64,000 nt of DNA from Lutibacter sp. A64. GTDB taxonomy: Bacteria; Bacteroidota; Bacteroidia; Flavobacteriales; Flavobacteriaceae. The position numbers were made by a program, and so were the translations under genes. The stretch lies in assembly GCF_022429565.1 (NCBI RefSeq), contig NZ_CP092487.1, forward strand, positions 1,397,001-1,461,000, written 5' to 3'. Shown here in pieces: positions 27,892 to 36,206 of this stretch (position 1 is its first letter; the number at the start of each line of letters is the position of its first letter). Below the pieces are notes generated by a model that was given only the letters and a program-made list of their open reading frames with translations, ran no database searches and was not told the DNA's origin.

Positions 27892-27920
27892 TTGTTAAAC
27901 AAAATAATTTTATATTTTTG
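27892..27920 (+). promoter_or_regulatory. Promoter of a short transcription unit
   Basis: TTG at 27892-27894, 18 bases, then TATTTTTG at 27913-27920: a full Bacteroidota promoter. The start site would fall around 27926, only a few bases before the ATG at 27930. Confidence 0.6.
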
Positions 27921-27929
27921 ATAACAATT

Positions 27930-28070
27930 ATGAAATTAGTCGCCAAAACATATCAATTATGTTCCAATATTATGGAAACCAAATCGATTTTAACATCAAT
28001 TTGTTCTGTTTTTGTTATGCGTAATTCTAAACAACAACTTGTTTATATTTCCAAAAGGCACTATTATTAA
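27930..28070 (+). CDS. Possible 46-residue leader peptide or small-RNA region
   Basis: Open frame MKLVAKTYQLCSNIMETKSI...KRHYY, basic, with two Cys, directly after a good promoter and ahead of a strong terminator. With the start site near 27926 the mRNA would be almost leaderless. The roughly 205-base transcript (about 27926-28132) could instead be a small noncoding RNA, or an attenuator leader for the gene at 28290. No family recognised. Confidence 0.35.
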   Translation: MKLVAKTYQLCSNIMETKSILTSICSVFVMRNSKQQLVYISKRHYY

Positions 28071-28098
28071 ATTTAAATAAATTAAATAACAATATTAC

Positions 28099-28132
28099 AA
28101 AAGGTGCTTTTTTTAAAAAGCACCTTTTTTTT
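28099..28132 (+). terminator. Strong intrinsic terminator
   Basis: Stem aaaaggtgctttt/aaaagcacctttt followed by eight T. It ends the short transcript from 27926 and separates it from the downstream gene. Confidence 0.88.
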
Positions 28133-28162
28133 ATCCATAAATTAATCATTAAAACAAAAATT

Positions 28163-28270
28163 ATGAAACAAATTACAAATTATCAACAGGCCTACTCCAT
28201 TATTTGCATGCTCTTAAAAAAGATGAACAGCAAAACAACTCTTAAATTAATTCCCATACATTACAAATAA
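28163..28270 (+). CDS. Possible 35-residue peptide
   Basis: Short frame MKQITNYQQAYSIICMLLKK...IPIHYK between the terminator and the 121-residue gene, ending 19 bases before it. Basic and mixed in composition. Only its position supports it; it may be a leader frame or chance. Confidence 0.2.
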   Translation: MKQITNYQQAYSIICMLLKKMNSKTTLKLIPIHYK

Positions 28271-28289
28271 ATTTTAAAATTCAATTTTT

Positions 28290-28655
28290 ATGAAAACTAC
28301 TGAAAACAACACTATAAATAACACTAATATATTTACTGTAACTATAAAAGACATTAACAAAAACAACGCTTTATTACCTGCAGTACTTTACAATAAAATG
28401 GAAACATTTGTAAAAGAAAAAATAACTGAAAAGGCAGATATAGTACACCCAATTCCTCGATTATATAAATTACAAATTTTAAAAAACGCTTATCTAAAAG
28501 ATCAATTAGTTTTAAACTCTCAAATAAAACATTTAAGCGAATACGAATTACATTTAGCGGTTACTGTAAGTTTAAACAATAGCCAACAAGAAGATATTAT
28601 TTGTAAATCTATATTTAAACTCCCCTTAAAAAAACATATTTCAAAAGCCTCTTAA
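28290..28655 (+). CDS. Hypothetical protein, possibly hotdog-like
   Basis: A 121-residue protein starting MKTTENNTINNTNIFTVTIKD, with a Thr/Asn-rich N-terminus. The body LLPAVLYNKMETFVKEKI followed by the strand series LYKLQILKNAYLKDQLVLNSQIK, YELHLAVTVSL, IICKSIFKLPL resembles the helix-plus-four-strand order of hotdog domains, but no catalytic residue stands out. Inference only. It lies upstream of adenosine deaminase with 175 bases between. Confidence 0.65.
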   Translation: MKTTENNTINNTNIFTVTIKDINKNNALLPAVLYNKMETFVKEKITEKADIVHPIPRLYKLQILKNAYLKDQLVLNSQIKHLSEYELHLAVTVSLNNSQQEDIICKSIFKLPLKKHISKAS

Positions 28656-28830
28656 CAGATAAAATTATATTTATTTGGCTGTTTAGAAATGTGAAATTTT
28701 TAAATCTTAATTTGCTGACAAAAAGGTTTAATTAAAATAATTTTACATTTCTACAGCCATTAATTAACTTATATTACTTAAGTTTTCAACAAAATGAAAT
28801 TTAAATAGCTGAATTAAGTAGTTTTGCGGA

Positions 28831-29838
28831 ATGAAAGAATTTATTACTAATTTACCAAAAGCTGAATTACATCTACATATCGAAGGTTCTTTTGAACCTG
28901 AACTAATGTTTAAAATAGCTAAAAGAAACAATATTACAATTCCTTATAATTCTATTGAAGAAATTAAAGAAGCCTATAACTTTAATTGTTTACAAGATTT
29001 TTTAAACATCTATTATCAAGGTGCAGCTGTTTTAACCACAACACAAGATTTTTACGATCTAACTTACAGTTATTTAAAAAGTTGTGCAAAACAAAATGTG
29101 CGTCATACAGAAATTATGTTCGACCCACAAACACATACAGAAAGAGGTATCTTATTTGAAACTGTAATTTCGGGTATTTCAAAAGCTTGTGAAGATGCAA
29201 AAGAAAAATTAGGAGTTTCTTCAAAATTAATAATGAGTTATTTACGCCATTTAACAGAAGAAGACGCTTTTAAAACATTAGAACAATCGTTACCATTTAA
29301 AAACAAAATTACTGCCGTTGGTTTAGATTCTTCAGAAAAAGGAAACCCACCTTCAAAATTTAAAAATGTTTTTGAAGCTTCTATTAAAGAAGGCTATATT
29401 ACTGTTGCACATGCTGGTGAAGAAGGAAACTCTGATTATGTATGGGAAGCTTTAGATATTTTAAAAATTAAACGTATAGATCACGGAAATAATGCACTAC
29501 AAGACCATAAATTAATACAAGAAATTCTAGCTAAAGATCTTGCTTTAACCGTTTGTCCGCTTTCAAATACTGCATTAAAAGTAGTAACAGATTTAAAAAA
29601 GCACCCTTTAAAAAAAATGTTAGATTTAGGTTTAAAAGTAACTATTAATTCTGACGACCCTGCTTATTTTGGAGGTAATGTAAATCTAAATTTTATTGAA
29701 ATACAGGCTGCTTTAAATTTAACAAAACACCAAATTTACCAACTTGCAAAAAACTCATTTCAATATTCTTTTTTAAATGATGAATTAAAACAACAATATT
29801 TAGAAGAATTAGAAGTTTATTACTTAAATAACAACTAA
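28831..29838 (+). CDS. add: Adenosine deaminase
   Basis: A 335-residue metal-dependent deaminase converting adenosine to inosine in purine salvage. Zinc ligands and catalytic motifs are intact: HLHIEGS with His14 and His16, HAGEEG near 195, RIDHGNNAL and INSDDPAYFGG (the catalytic and Zn Asp pair). TAGTTTTG at 28819-28826 ends only four bases before the ATG, so the mRNA may be leaderless. The small coiled-coil gene follows after 32 bases. Confidence 0.94.
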   Translation: MKEFITNLPKAELHLHIEGSFEPELMFKIAKRNNITIPYNSIEEIKEAYNFNCLQDFLNIYYQGAAVLTTTQDFYDLTYSYLKSCAKQNVRHTEIMFDPQTHTERGILFETVISGISKACEDAKEKLGVSSKLIMSYLRHLTEEDAFKTLEQSLPFKNKITAVGLDSSEKGNPPSKFKNVFEASIKEGYITVAHAGEEGNSDYVWEALDILKIKRIDHGNNALQDHKLIQEILAKDLALTVCPLSNTALKVVTDLKKHPLKKMLDLGLKVTINSDDPAYFGGNVNLNFIEIQAALNLTKHQIYQLAKNSFQYSFLNDELKQQYLEELEVYYLNNN

Positions 29839-29870
29839 TTTTGTCCCCAAAAAAATCAAATTAATTTATA

Positions 29871-30461
29871 ATGAAAAAAAGATTACTAGTAACGTTTATT
29901 TTAGTGTTTATTACTATTATTTCATATAGTCAAACAACTAAACAATTTATTGATTCTGGCTCTGTAGATACACAATTCGAAAACTTAATTGAAAATTCTA
30001 ATAAATACCAAGATTATAAAGTTGTAAAACTAAATTGGTTATTAAAATTAAAATCTAATATTAACGATTCAATTTCAGCTTCAAAAGAAGATATTTTAAA
30101 AGCTACAAACACCATAAACAAACAAAAAGCAGTAATTGATAGCCTAAATACTTCTTTTAGTTCTAAAAAAAATGAAATAGCTAAATTAAAAAATCAGATA
30201 ACCACAATTTCTTTTTTAGGAATCGATTTTGAAAAAGGCTTATTTAAAACTATAATGCTATCTATAATTGGTGGATTACTATTATTCCTTTTGTTCTTTA
30301 TTTCTAAATACAAACAAAGTATTAGTGTTACAAAGCTTACAAAACAAAATTTAAAAGAAGTTGAAGAAGAGTTTGAAGAACACAGAAAAAGAGCTTTAGA
30401 ACGTGAACAAAAAGTAATGAGAAGATTACAAGATGAATTAAATAAACATAAAAAAGATTAG
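29871..30461 (+). CDS. Secreted/membrane coiled-coil protein
   Basis: A 196-residue protein with a signal peptide (MKKRLLVTFILVFITIISYSQ), a periplasmic segment, a coiled coil (about 70-115), one membrane helix near 125-145 and a basic, charged helical tail (ehrkralereqkvmrrlq-type). Homologues are sometimes auto-annotated as tRNA (guanine-N1)-methyltransferase, for which there is no support here: no SAM-binding or SPOUT motif. A TAATTTTG at 29836-29843 may be its own -7 element. Confidence 0.75.
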   Translation: MKKRLLVTFILVFITIISYSQTTKQFIDSGSVDTQFENLIENSNKYQDYKVVKLNWLLKLKSNINDSISASKEDILKATNTINKQKAVIDSLNTSFSSKKNEIAKLKNQITTISFLGIDFEKGLFKTIMLSIIGGLLLFLLFFISKYKQSISVTKLTKQNLKEVEEEFEEHRKRALEREQKVMRRLQDELNKHKKD

Positions 30462-30475
30462 TTTTTATAGTTATT

Positions 30476-31495
30476 TTACTTTCCAATAAAGTTTGTATCG
30501 GTTAATGTTTTTAAAAATGAAATAAGATCTAATTTTTCCTGTTCTGTTAAAGGAATTCTATTGCCATTTTTTTTAAAAATAGGATCTAAATTATCGGCAT
30601 ATAAAACGCCATTATCAAAATAATCTAAAACTTCTTTTAAAGTAGCAAATTGTCCAAAACTGCCATAAGGTGCTGTGTATTCTATGTTTCGTAAAGAAGG
30701 AACACGAAAACGCATATAATCTTCTTCAATTCCAGTAACTCTTGCTCTACCTGCTTCATCTGTATTTGGGTTTATAGGAAATCCAATATTTCTAAAGCTT
30801 TGATCTGTAAAAAGTTCTGTACTATGGCAAGTTGCACATTTTTCTTGAAAAATTTGATAGCCTTTTGCTTCATTTTCAGTAAAAACAACTTCTTCATTTC
30901 TTTTTACACTGTCGTATTTACTATTAGCAGAAATCAAGGTATATTCATATTGAGCAATGCTATTATATATTCTTTCTGGTGTTATTTCTTTATCACCAAA
31001 AGTTTTATTAAATAATTGAACATACGTTTCATCAACTTCAAGTTTACCCATTACTTCTAAAATAGAAGAATCCATTTCTTCATGAGTAATTATAGGAACT
31101 AAAGGCTGATTTTCTAATTTACGTTTATTTCCATCCCAATTATAAACTTGCATAAATGCCAAATTTTGAATTGAAGGTACATTACGCAGTCCTACTCTAC
31201 CCTTAATTCCAATACCTATTGCATTGGTATCTGAAAATGCATTTTCTTGTTTATGGCAACTAGAACAAGAAATGGTATTATCTGTACTTAATCTTTTATC
31301 AAAAAAGAGTTTTTCACCCAATTCAACTCCATATTTTGTAGGAAAATTACTATATACCGAGTTGTTTAACTCTGGAAATTCTGCTGGAATATTGAGAACT
31401 AAGTCTGGATTGTCATAAGAAATAATCTCATAATCATCGTTGTTACAAGATATTAATAACAGCAAAATAGCTATATTTCTTATAAATAATTTCAT
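30476..31495 (-). CDS. Diheme cytochrome c peroxidase, MbnH/MauG-like lipoprotein
   Basis: A 339-residue periplasmic diheme enzyme with a lipobox (LLLLISC, Cys17) and two c-type heme sites, CSSCH (77-81) and CATCH (220-224). RNVPSIQNLAF and VYNWDG (Trp120) match MauG/CCP proteins. The usual PYMHDG segment reads PYGSFG (276-281), losing the Met/His seen in ordinary peroxidases. Directly downstream of an MbnP gene, which defines the MbnP/MbnH pair: in methanotrophs MbnH oxidises a Trp of MbnP to kynurenine, creating a copper site. I infer the same role. A hairpin at 31526-31561 separates the two genes. Other possibility: a peroxide-detoxifying CCP. Confidence 0.88.
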   Translation of the reverse strand: MKLFIRNIAILLLLISCNNDDYEIISYDNPDLVLNIPAEFPELNNSVYSNFPTKYGVELGEKLFFDKRLSTDNTISCSSCHKQENAFSDTNAIGIGIKGRVGLRNVPSIQNLAFMQVYNWDGNKRKLENQPLVPIITHEEMDSSILEVMGKLEVDETYVQLFNKTFGDKEITPERIYNSIAQYEYTLISANSKYDSVKRNEEVVFTENEAKGYQIFQEKCATCHSTELFTDQSFRNIGFPINPNTDEAGRARVTGIEEDYMRFRVPSLRNIEYTAPYGSFGQFATLKEVLDYFDNGVLYADNLDPIFKKNGNRIPLTEQEKLDLISFLKTLTDTNFIGK

Positions 31496-31525
31496 TAAAA
31501 ATAGATTTTATTGACTTTTATTTAA

Positions 31526-31561
31526 AGAGTCAGCCTGCTTTTAATAAGCATAACTGACTCT
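31526..31561 (-). promoter_or_regulatory. Intercistronic hairpin between mbnP-like and mbnH-like genes
   Basis: Outer arms agagtcag (31526-31533) and ctgactct (31554-31561) with an inner stem tgctt/aagca. Only a short T tract follows on the minus strand, so it looks like a partial terminator or mRNA-end stabiliser that would keep the peroxidase below its protein substrate. Confidence 0.55.
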
Positions 31562-31574
31562 AAACATTAAAATA

Positions 31575-32444
31575 TTAATTTTCTACACTTGTTATAGAAA
31601 ACATTCCAGTTACATTACTTGTTCCATTTCCTCCAATATTATCAACAAATCTCGTCATTTGAACAGCTGTATGAATATTTGGTGTTGCGTTATTAGGCAT
31701 AGCAGTTCCAGAACTTAGTGTAATAACTTCATTATCACCACTTAACAATTTATCAAAATCTACATTTATGTTAATTAATGGTGCGTTGCTACCTACAATT
31801 GCATTTGTTGGTAAATTTAATGTAATATCTCTATAAGCATCTACACCAGGTACATAAGTACTTTCGTCTCCTTGAGTTCCATCTATTGTGCTACCTGTAT
31901 GTATTGATAATTCTTTATCATCAACATCATAAAAACCTTCTATTTTTGTAAAACGATAGCCTGTTCCCCACTCCCACATCATTTCTGTATCATTTGCTCC
32001 AGCAAGTGCATAAAAATTTGGAAAACTTACTTGATCTAAAGTATTTAATTCAGATTTTACACCTAATCCAAATTTTATTTGAGTGTATTCTGCGGTAGGA
32101 ATTTCATTTAAAACATATTGTAATGTCACTGATTTTGAATGATCTACAACTGTTGCTCCATTATCTAAATTATTTATATTATACGGAATTTCAATTCCAT
32201 CAGTATTTATAAGTCTAATATTACTAATCACATATTTTAATTCAGAAAAATAATGCGTTTGCCCTGCTTCTGAAGTATTTACAGTTGCAGTTGCAGCATC
32301 GGTACCAAGCACTATAGTAGTACCTTTAAACGTATTATTAAACGCTAATACTATGTTGTTTGCTACAGGAATATCATCATTTTCACAAGCTATAAATGTA
32401 ATTGATAAAATAGCTAATAAAATGTAGTTTTTTAAATTTTTCAT
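31575..32444 (-). CDS. MbnP-family copper-associated lipoprotein
   Basis: A 289-residue lipoprotein (lipobox ITFIAC, Cys20) of the MbnP family. Family blocks: YFSELKYVISNIRLI (66-80), FGLGVKSELN, and MMWEWGTGYRFTKIEG (155-170) with the conserved tryptophans 157 and 159. In characterised MbnP/CorA proteins a Trp is turned into kynurenine by the partner diheme enzyme and helps bind copper; whether W157 or W159 plays that part here is inference. Located between the TonB receptor and the MbnH-like gene, all on the minus strand with short gaps. Confidence 0.87.
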   Translation of the reverse strand: MKNLKNYILLAILSITFIACENDDIPVANNIVLAFNNTFKGTTIVLGTDAATATVNTSEAGQTHYFSELKYVISNIRLINTDGIEIPYNINNLDNGATVVDHSKSVTLQYVLNEIPTAEYTQIKFGLGVKSELNTLDQVSFPNFYALAGANDTEMMWEWGTGYRFTKIEGFYDVDDKELSIHTGSTIDGTQGDESTYVPGVDAYRDITLNLPTNAIVGSNAPLININVDFDKLLSGDNEVITLSSGTAMPNNATPNIHTAVQMTRFVDNIGGNGTSNVTGMFSITSVEN

Positions 32445-32485
32445 TGTTTTTGATTTTTTATTATTTGTTGTTTAGTTATTCTTTT

Positions 32486-34471
32486 TTAAAAATTTATTTT
32501 TAAAGACGTAAATACATTACGTCCCATTCTTGGTATATTTCCCCAGTCGGCATAAGTGCTGTAATATGTATTAAATAAATTTTCTGCACCTACTTGAATT
32601 TCTGCTTTATAATTTTTAATATAAAAATTATAATCTACTGAAACATCTAAATTATTATAAGAAGGTGTTTCATCTTCTCCGTATTCCGGACTGTAATTTT
32701 TTTGTTTTAAATCTCCATAAAACGACGTTTGAATTCCAAATTTGTGATACGAAAAATGTAGTGTTGTTTGATAACTTAACGGGCGAATAAATGGTAAGTT
32801 ATTTTTATGATCATCCAATCCTCTCGCATAGGTTAATGTTCCATTCCAATGCAAATTATTCAATACATTGTATTTTGCATTTAGCGAAAAATTAAACAAA
32901 GATGCATTGTCTAACGAAGTATAGCCTTTTACACCAACAGACTGATAATTCATAGGGCTTCCCAAACTTAAAATTCTTCCTATAATATAATTTTGAATAT
33001 AGAAATAATTTACTTTAGCTTGTAAACTTCCCTTTTGAATGTTAACACCAGCACTTGCATTTAATTCATAAGAAATTTCATTTTTTAAATCTGGATTTCC
33101 TATATAATCGTATCTATCAAAACTATTATAAATATAATATCCATAACCTTCAGAAACAGAAGGAGCTCTATGTCCATACCCACCACCGACAGAAAAATTA
33201 TAGTTGTTTACCTGTAACGTATAACCCGCATGTAAACTTGGCAAAAACCGTGTTTTTTTCTGAGGTGCTCCCGGATGAAAAATCCAGTTAAATTCTGCAT
33301 ATTTAGAATAGTTATAATTTAAACCTAAAGATCCTCCAAAGTTAAGTTGACTTACCGCTGAAATTTCCCACAAATTATTTGTTGAAAGTCCTGCATAGCG
33401 CGTAGTAACCCAAGGCCAACTGTAAGCAAACATTGTACGCTCACTTCTGTCTTGTGGATACATTCTCATTTCTGCAATCGATAAATTATCGTATATATTT
33501 AATTGTATTTCTGAAGCTAAATCATCATTTTTCAAATTTACTTTAGAAAGCAATCCATAAGTTGTACTCCATCCTGGCATATCCATATGCACTAAATTTT
33601 CTGGTCGGGTTGTATCGTCCATATAATGTTCAATTGCATTAAAATAAACTTTAGTATCCCAAACTTTTAAAGTTCCTTTTTCAAAAAATTGTTTATATGC
33701 AACTGATGTAATAAGTGCTCTAGAAAGTAATAAATCCATTGGAAGCGCCGGAAAACCAACATCATTTGCCTTATCAAAAATAGCATCTACTTTTAAAGAA
33801 GATAAATCGCTAGTTTTATAAGCAATACCAATTGAAGCATTTAATTTTTCGAACTGAGAATGCTTTACGTCGTCATTATTTCCATCTTTATAATTAGCTG
33901 CTTTTCTGTGTGATATACTTCCATCAACGACCAAATTTTTATTAGAATAAGAAGCATTTGCAAGGTTAAAAAACTGATTGTTATTAAACTCAAAACCTGT
34001 TTGGTATGCTCCTTTATAATTTTTATCAATTGTAAATGCAGTACTTTTTCTTTTTAAATTGATACTTCCAGCAACTGTTGCTCCGTGTAAACTTCCTTCT
34101 TGTCCAGATTTTATATCTATTTCAGAAAGGTTATTACTCTCAACATACGATGTTACAGGATCCATTTTATCTGTACAAGCACCAAAAATGTGCATTCCAT
34201 CAATGGTAACAGTAGAACGCTCTGTACTCATATTATTTAATAAGGGTTCCCAAGCATAAGCTCCACGTTTAATAAAACTTATATTATTTGAAGATGCTAA
34301 AAACTCATCAACAGTAACTGCCATTTTCATTTCAGTTTCTAATTGCTTTTTTTTAGCTGCAATAATTACAACTTCATCTAAAGCTACACCTAAACTGTCG
34401 CTTTTTTTCTGAACGGTTTGGGCACTTACAACTGTTGTTATTAAGAGTATTGCTATAGTTATTCTTTTCAT
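32486..34471 (-). CDS. TonB-dependent receptor, OprC/NosA-type (copper)
   Basis: A 661-residue outer-membrane receptor: signal peptide to about residue 17, plug domain (about 25-145; DEVVIIAAKKKQ, TIDGMHIFGAC, GSLHGATVAGSINLK) and a 22-strand-type barrel ending in the aromatic residue of SLKINF. The plug carries CTDKM (Cys99-x3-Met103) and the barrel EHYMDD (His282-x-Met284), the CxxxM and HxM motifs that bind copper in Pseudomonas OprC and mark NosA-like receptors. It should import copper with TonB/ExbBD energy. It starts five bases after the YtkA-like gene and precedes mbnP by 42. Confidence 0.9.
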   Translation of the reverse strand: MKRITIAILLITTVVSAQTVQKKSDSLGVALDEVVIIAAKKKQLETEMKMAVTVDEFLASSNNISFIKRGAYAWEPLLNNMSTERSTVTIDGMHIFGACTDKMDPVTSYVESNNLSEIDIKSGQEGSLHGATVAGSINLKRKSTAFTIDKNYKGAYQTGFEFNNNQFFNLANASYSNKNLVVDGSISHRKAANYKDGNNDDVKHSQFEKLNASIGIAYKTSDLSSLKVDAIFDKANDVGFPALPMDLLLSRALITSVAYKQFFEKGTLKVWDTKVYFNAIEHYMDDTTRPENLVHMDMPGWSTTYGLLSKVNLKNDDLASEIQLNIYDNLSIAEMRMYPQDRSERTMFAYSWPWVTTRYAGLSTNNLWEISAVSQLNFGGSLGLNYNYSKYAEFNWIFHPGAPQKKTRFLPSLHAGYTLQVNNYNFSVGGGYGHRAPSVSEGYGYYIYNSFDRYDYIGNPDLKNEISYELNASAGVNIQKGSLQAKVNYFYIQNYIIGRILSLGSPMNYQSVGVKGYTSLDNASLFNFSLNAKYNVLNNLHWNGTLTYARGLDDHKNNLPFIRPLSYQTTLHFSYHKFGIQTSFYGDLKQKNYSPEYGEDETPSYNNLDVSVDYNFYIKNYKAEIQVGAENLFNTYYSTYADWGNIPRMGRNVFTSLKINF

Positions 34472-34475
34472 AATT

Positions 34476-35399
34476 TTAAAATAAAATGTCTATATACAAT
34501 TCTCCTTTTGCTCCTTCAATACCTGGTGTAAATTCTGTTGAAACTTCAGTTCCTTTTATAATTTGTCCATTTTCATCTAGTAATATAAAATTCAATGTCC
34601 AGTTCCCTGTCATTGTATAATTAACAAAACCATGATATAACCCATCACTTTGTTGAACCAAATCTTGATTGTTAGGCGATGAATGGTTTCCCATCGAAGG
34701 TTCTGGCATTCTTGGATCTAACAATAAAGTATGATTATCTACTATGGAATATGAAAACAGAGTTGGATCTGGAAAAGTTCCTTCAGAATTTATTGGTTGA
34801 TTGTATTTATAAATACCCGCAACCAAATCGTTTTGTGAAACATTCGGACTCTGCGGAGCAACTAAAGCTATAAAATACTGTTCGCCATCGTTACCTGTAA
34901 ACGCCGTCATATTTAGATTTAAATTTGTTTGTTCCTCAACAGTAATAATTTGTTCTACTGAATGTGTTTTATCAATATCAACAACATCTATAAATAACTG
35001 CCAACTTACTGTTGAATCACTTTCACTAGTAAATACAACATAACCTTCATAATAATTCTCGTCTGTATTATAATTTAAATTATAACTATGCGGGCAAGAA
35101 ACTTTGTTTCCATTAGCATCTGTCATAATTGGCAAAAAGGTTAATTTTAAATTATCCAAGTTTTCATTGGTTAAAGCATTACCAACTTTTAAATGAATTT
35201 TATTATAGCCTTTATATAAAGTACCGTTTAATGCATCAACACTAATAGTGTAATCATCACTAATTATAGAAGTTACCTCTTCAAATTCAATAAATTCGGT
35301 AGTTTCAATATTTAATTCAGCTTCGTAATCCGTTTTATCTATGGTACAAGAAGTAACCATAATAAAAACTGCAATTACAATAATTTGTAAAAGTTTCAT
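34476..35399 (-). CDS. Lipoprotein with two YtkA/FixH-like domains, probable copper handling
   Basis: A 307-residue lipoprotein (VTSC, Cys18) made of two similar immunoglobulin-like halves. The first has KIHLKVGN...IMTDANGNKVSCPHS (Met92, Cys102, His104). The second has LLLDPRMPEPSMGNHSS (Met231, Met236, His239), then GLYHGFVNYTMTGNWTLNF, the YtkA-like GxY-xxxxx-MxGxW pattern. Met/His clusters of this kind suggest copper binding. First gene of the receptor-MbnP-MbnH run, with 303 bases of regulatory-looking DNA upstream. Confidence 0.8.
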   Translation of the reverse strand: MKLLQIIVIAVFIMVTSCTIDKTDYEAELNIETTEFIEFEEVTSIISDDYTISVDALNGTLYKGYNKIHLKVGNALTNENLDNLKLTFLPIMTDANGNKVSCPHSYNLNYNTDENYYEGYVVFTSESDSTVSWQLFIDVVDIDKTHSVEQIITVEEQTNLNLNMTAFTGNDGEQYFIALVAPQSPNVSQNDLVAGIYKYNQPINSEGTFPDPTLFSYSIVDNHTLLLDPRMPEPSMGNHSSPNNQDLVQQSDGLYHGFVNYTMTGNWTLNFILLDENGQIIKGTEVSTEFTPGIEGAKGELYIDILF

Positions 35400-35702
35400 T
35401 ATTTATTGACTGTTTAATTAAAAACTGTTGAAAATATAGTTGCCTTTAATAAACATACTAATACCATTAAAAATTAAAAGCACCACTTTTTATTAAATAA
35501 ACTACTGTATGATATAGTTAAGAAACACACAATTTCAAAAAATACAACACAAGCATAACCCCTATATTTATAAAACTAGGTTAACTATATAGCATACTTT
35601 TTCATTATTTTTAATTTTAAAAAAGCATGTCCGTATCTAACTATTTATATCAAATAGTTAAATAATGAATATTGATTGTAAAGTTTCTTATTTATGAAGA
35701 AA
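35400..35702. promoter_or_regulatory. Intergenic region with inverted repeats upstream of the copper operon
   Basis: No gene seen. Contains a 10-bp inverted pair atatagttaa (35512-35521) / ttaactatat (35581-35590) and a compact palindrome aactattt-5-aaatagtt (35639-35659), all sharing a TTAACTAT/ATAGTTAA core. These could be regulator sites; no standard TTG/TAnnTTTG promoter is obvious on the minus strand. Confidence 0.4.
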
Positions 35703-36068
35703 TTAAACTAGTGGAGGATGAAAAATAAATCCCATATAATGAAATTTATAACTATTATTATATTCAATGTTTATTTTTGATTTTTGTTCTTCTGAAATTA
35801 AACAGCTATAAAATGGTGTTTTTTCATAAAAATAAACTGTAGAATGTTCTGCTGAATAAGAATGATTTTTTTTAGTATCATTTTCAGAATTGGAAGCTTT
35901 TACCAGTTCTTTTTTTAAATGACACTTTCCATTACATTGCATTTCAGGAACATCTTGATTTACGCAAAGTTCATTTTTAATATAGTCGTAAAAAGCAGCA
36001 TATTCCAATAGCGGAAGTATTGGTTTAAAAAATAAAAATAAAGCTAATATAAGTGCCACTGTTTTCAC
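35703..36068 (-). CDS. Small membrane/secreted protein with CxxxCH motif, copper-operon associated
   Basis: A 121-residue protein read from a GTG start. It has a hydrophobic N-terminus (about 1-22), then LEYAAFYDYIKNELC, MQCNGKCHLKKELVKA (Met43, Cys45, Cys49, His50; with Cys35) and a C-terminal FHPP. Small proteins of this kind sit in front of metal TonB receptors in flavobacteria; the Cys/Met/His cluster suggests metal binding. A short palindrome aatatc-a-gatatt lies at 36075-36087 just before the start. No ribosome-binding site is evident, so the start is uncertain. Same strand as the operon at 35399 but 303 bases upstream. Confidence 0.75.
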   Translation of the reverse strand: MKTVALILALFLFFKPILPLLEYAAFYDYIKNELCVNQDVPEMQCNGKCHLKKELVKASNSENDTKKNHSYSAEHSTVYFYEKTPFYSCLISEEQKSKINIEYNNSYKFHYMGFIFHPPLV

Positions 36069-36206
36069 GTGGCGAATATCAGATATTTTTTAAAAAATTC
36101 CTAATGTGTAATTATTTAATCTGAAAATTATACTGATTTTTATCATATAACTATTTTTTATTTTTTACTCATACTTTTAAGTACTTTTCTATTATTAATT
36201 AAACAG

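Noticed and set aside
27930-28132. 6S RNA or a known riboswitch
   Set aside because: The transcript has promoter and terminator, but I could not fit it to the bubble structure of 6S RNA or to any riboswitch core, so no class is assigned.
29871-30461. tRNA (guanine-N1)-methyltransferase
   Set aside because: Homologues carry this label, but the protein has a signal peptide, coiled coil and single membrane helix and no methyltransferase motif.
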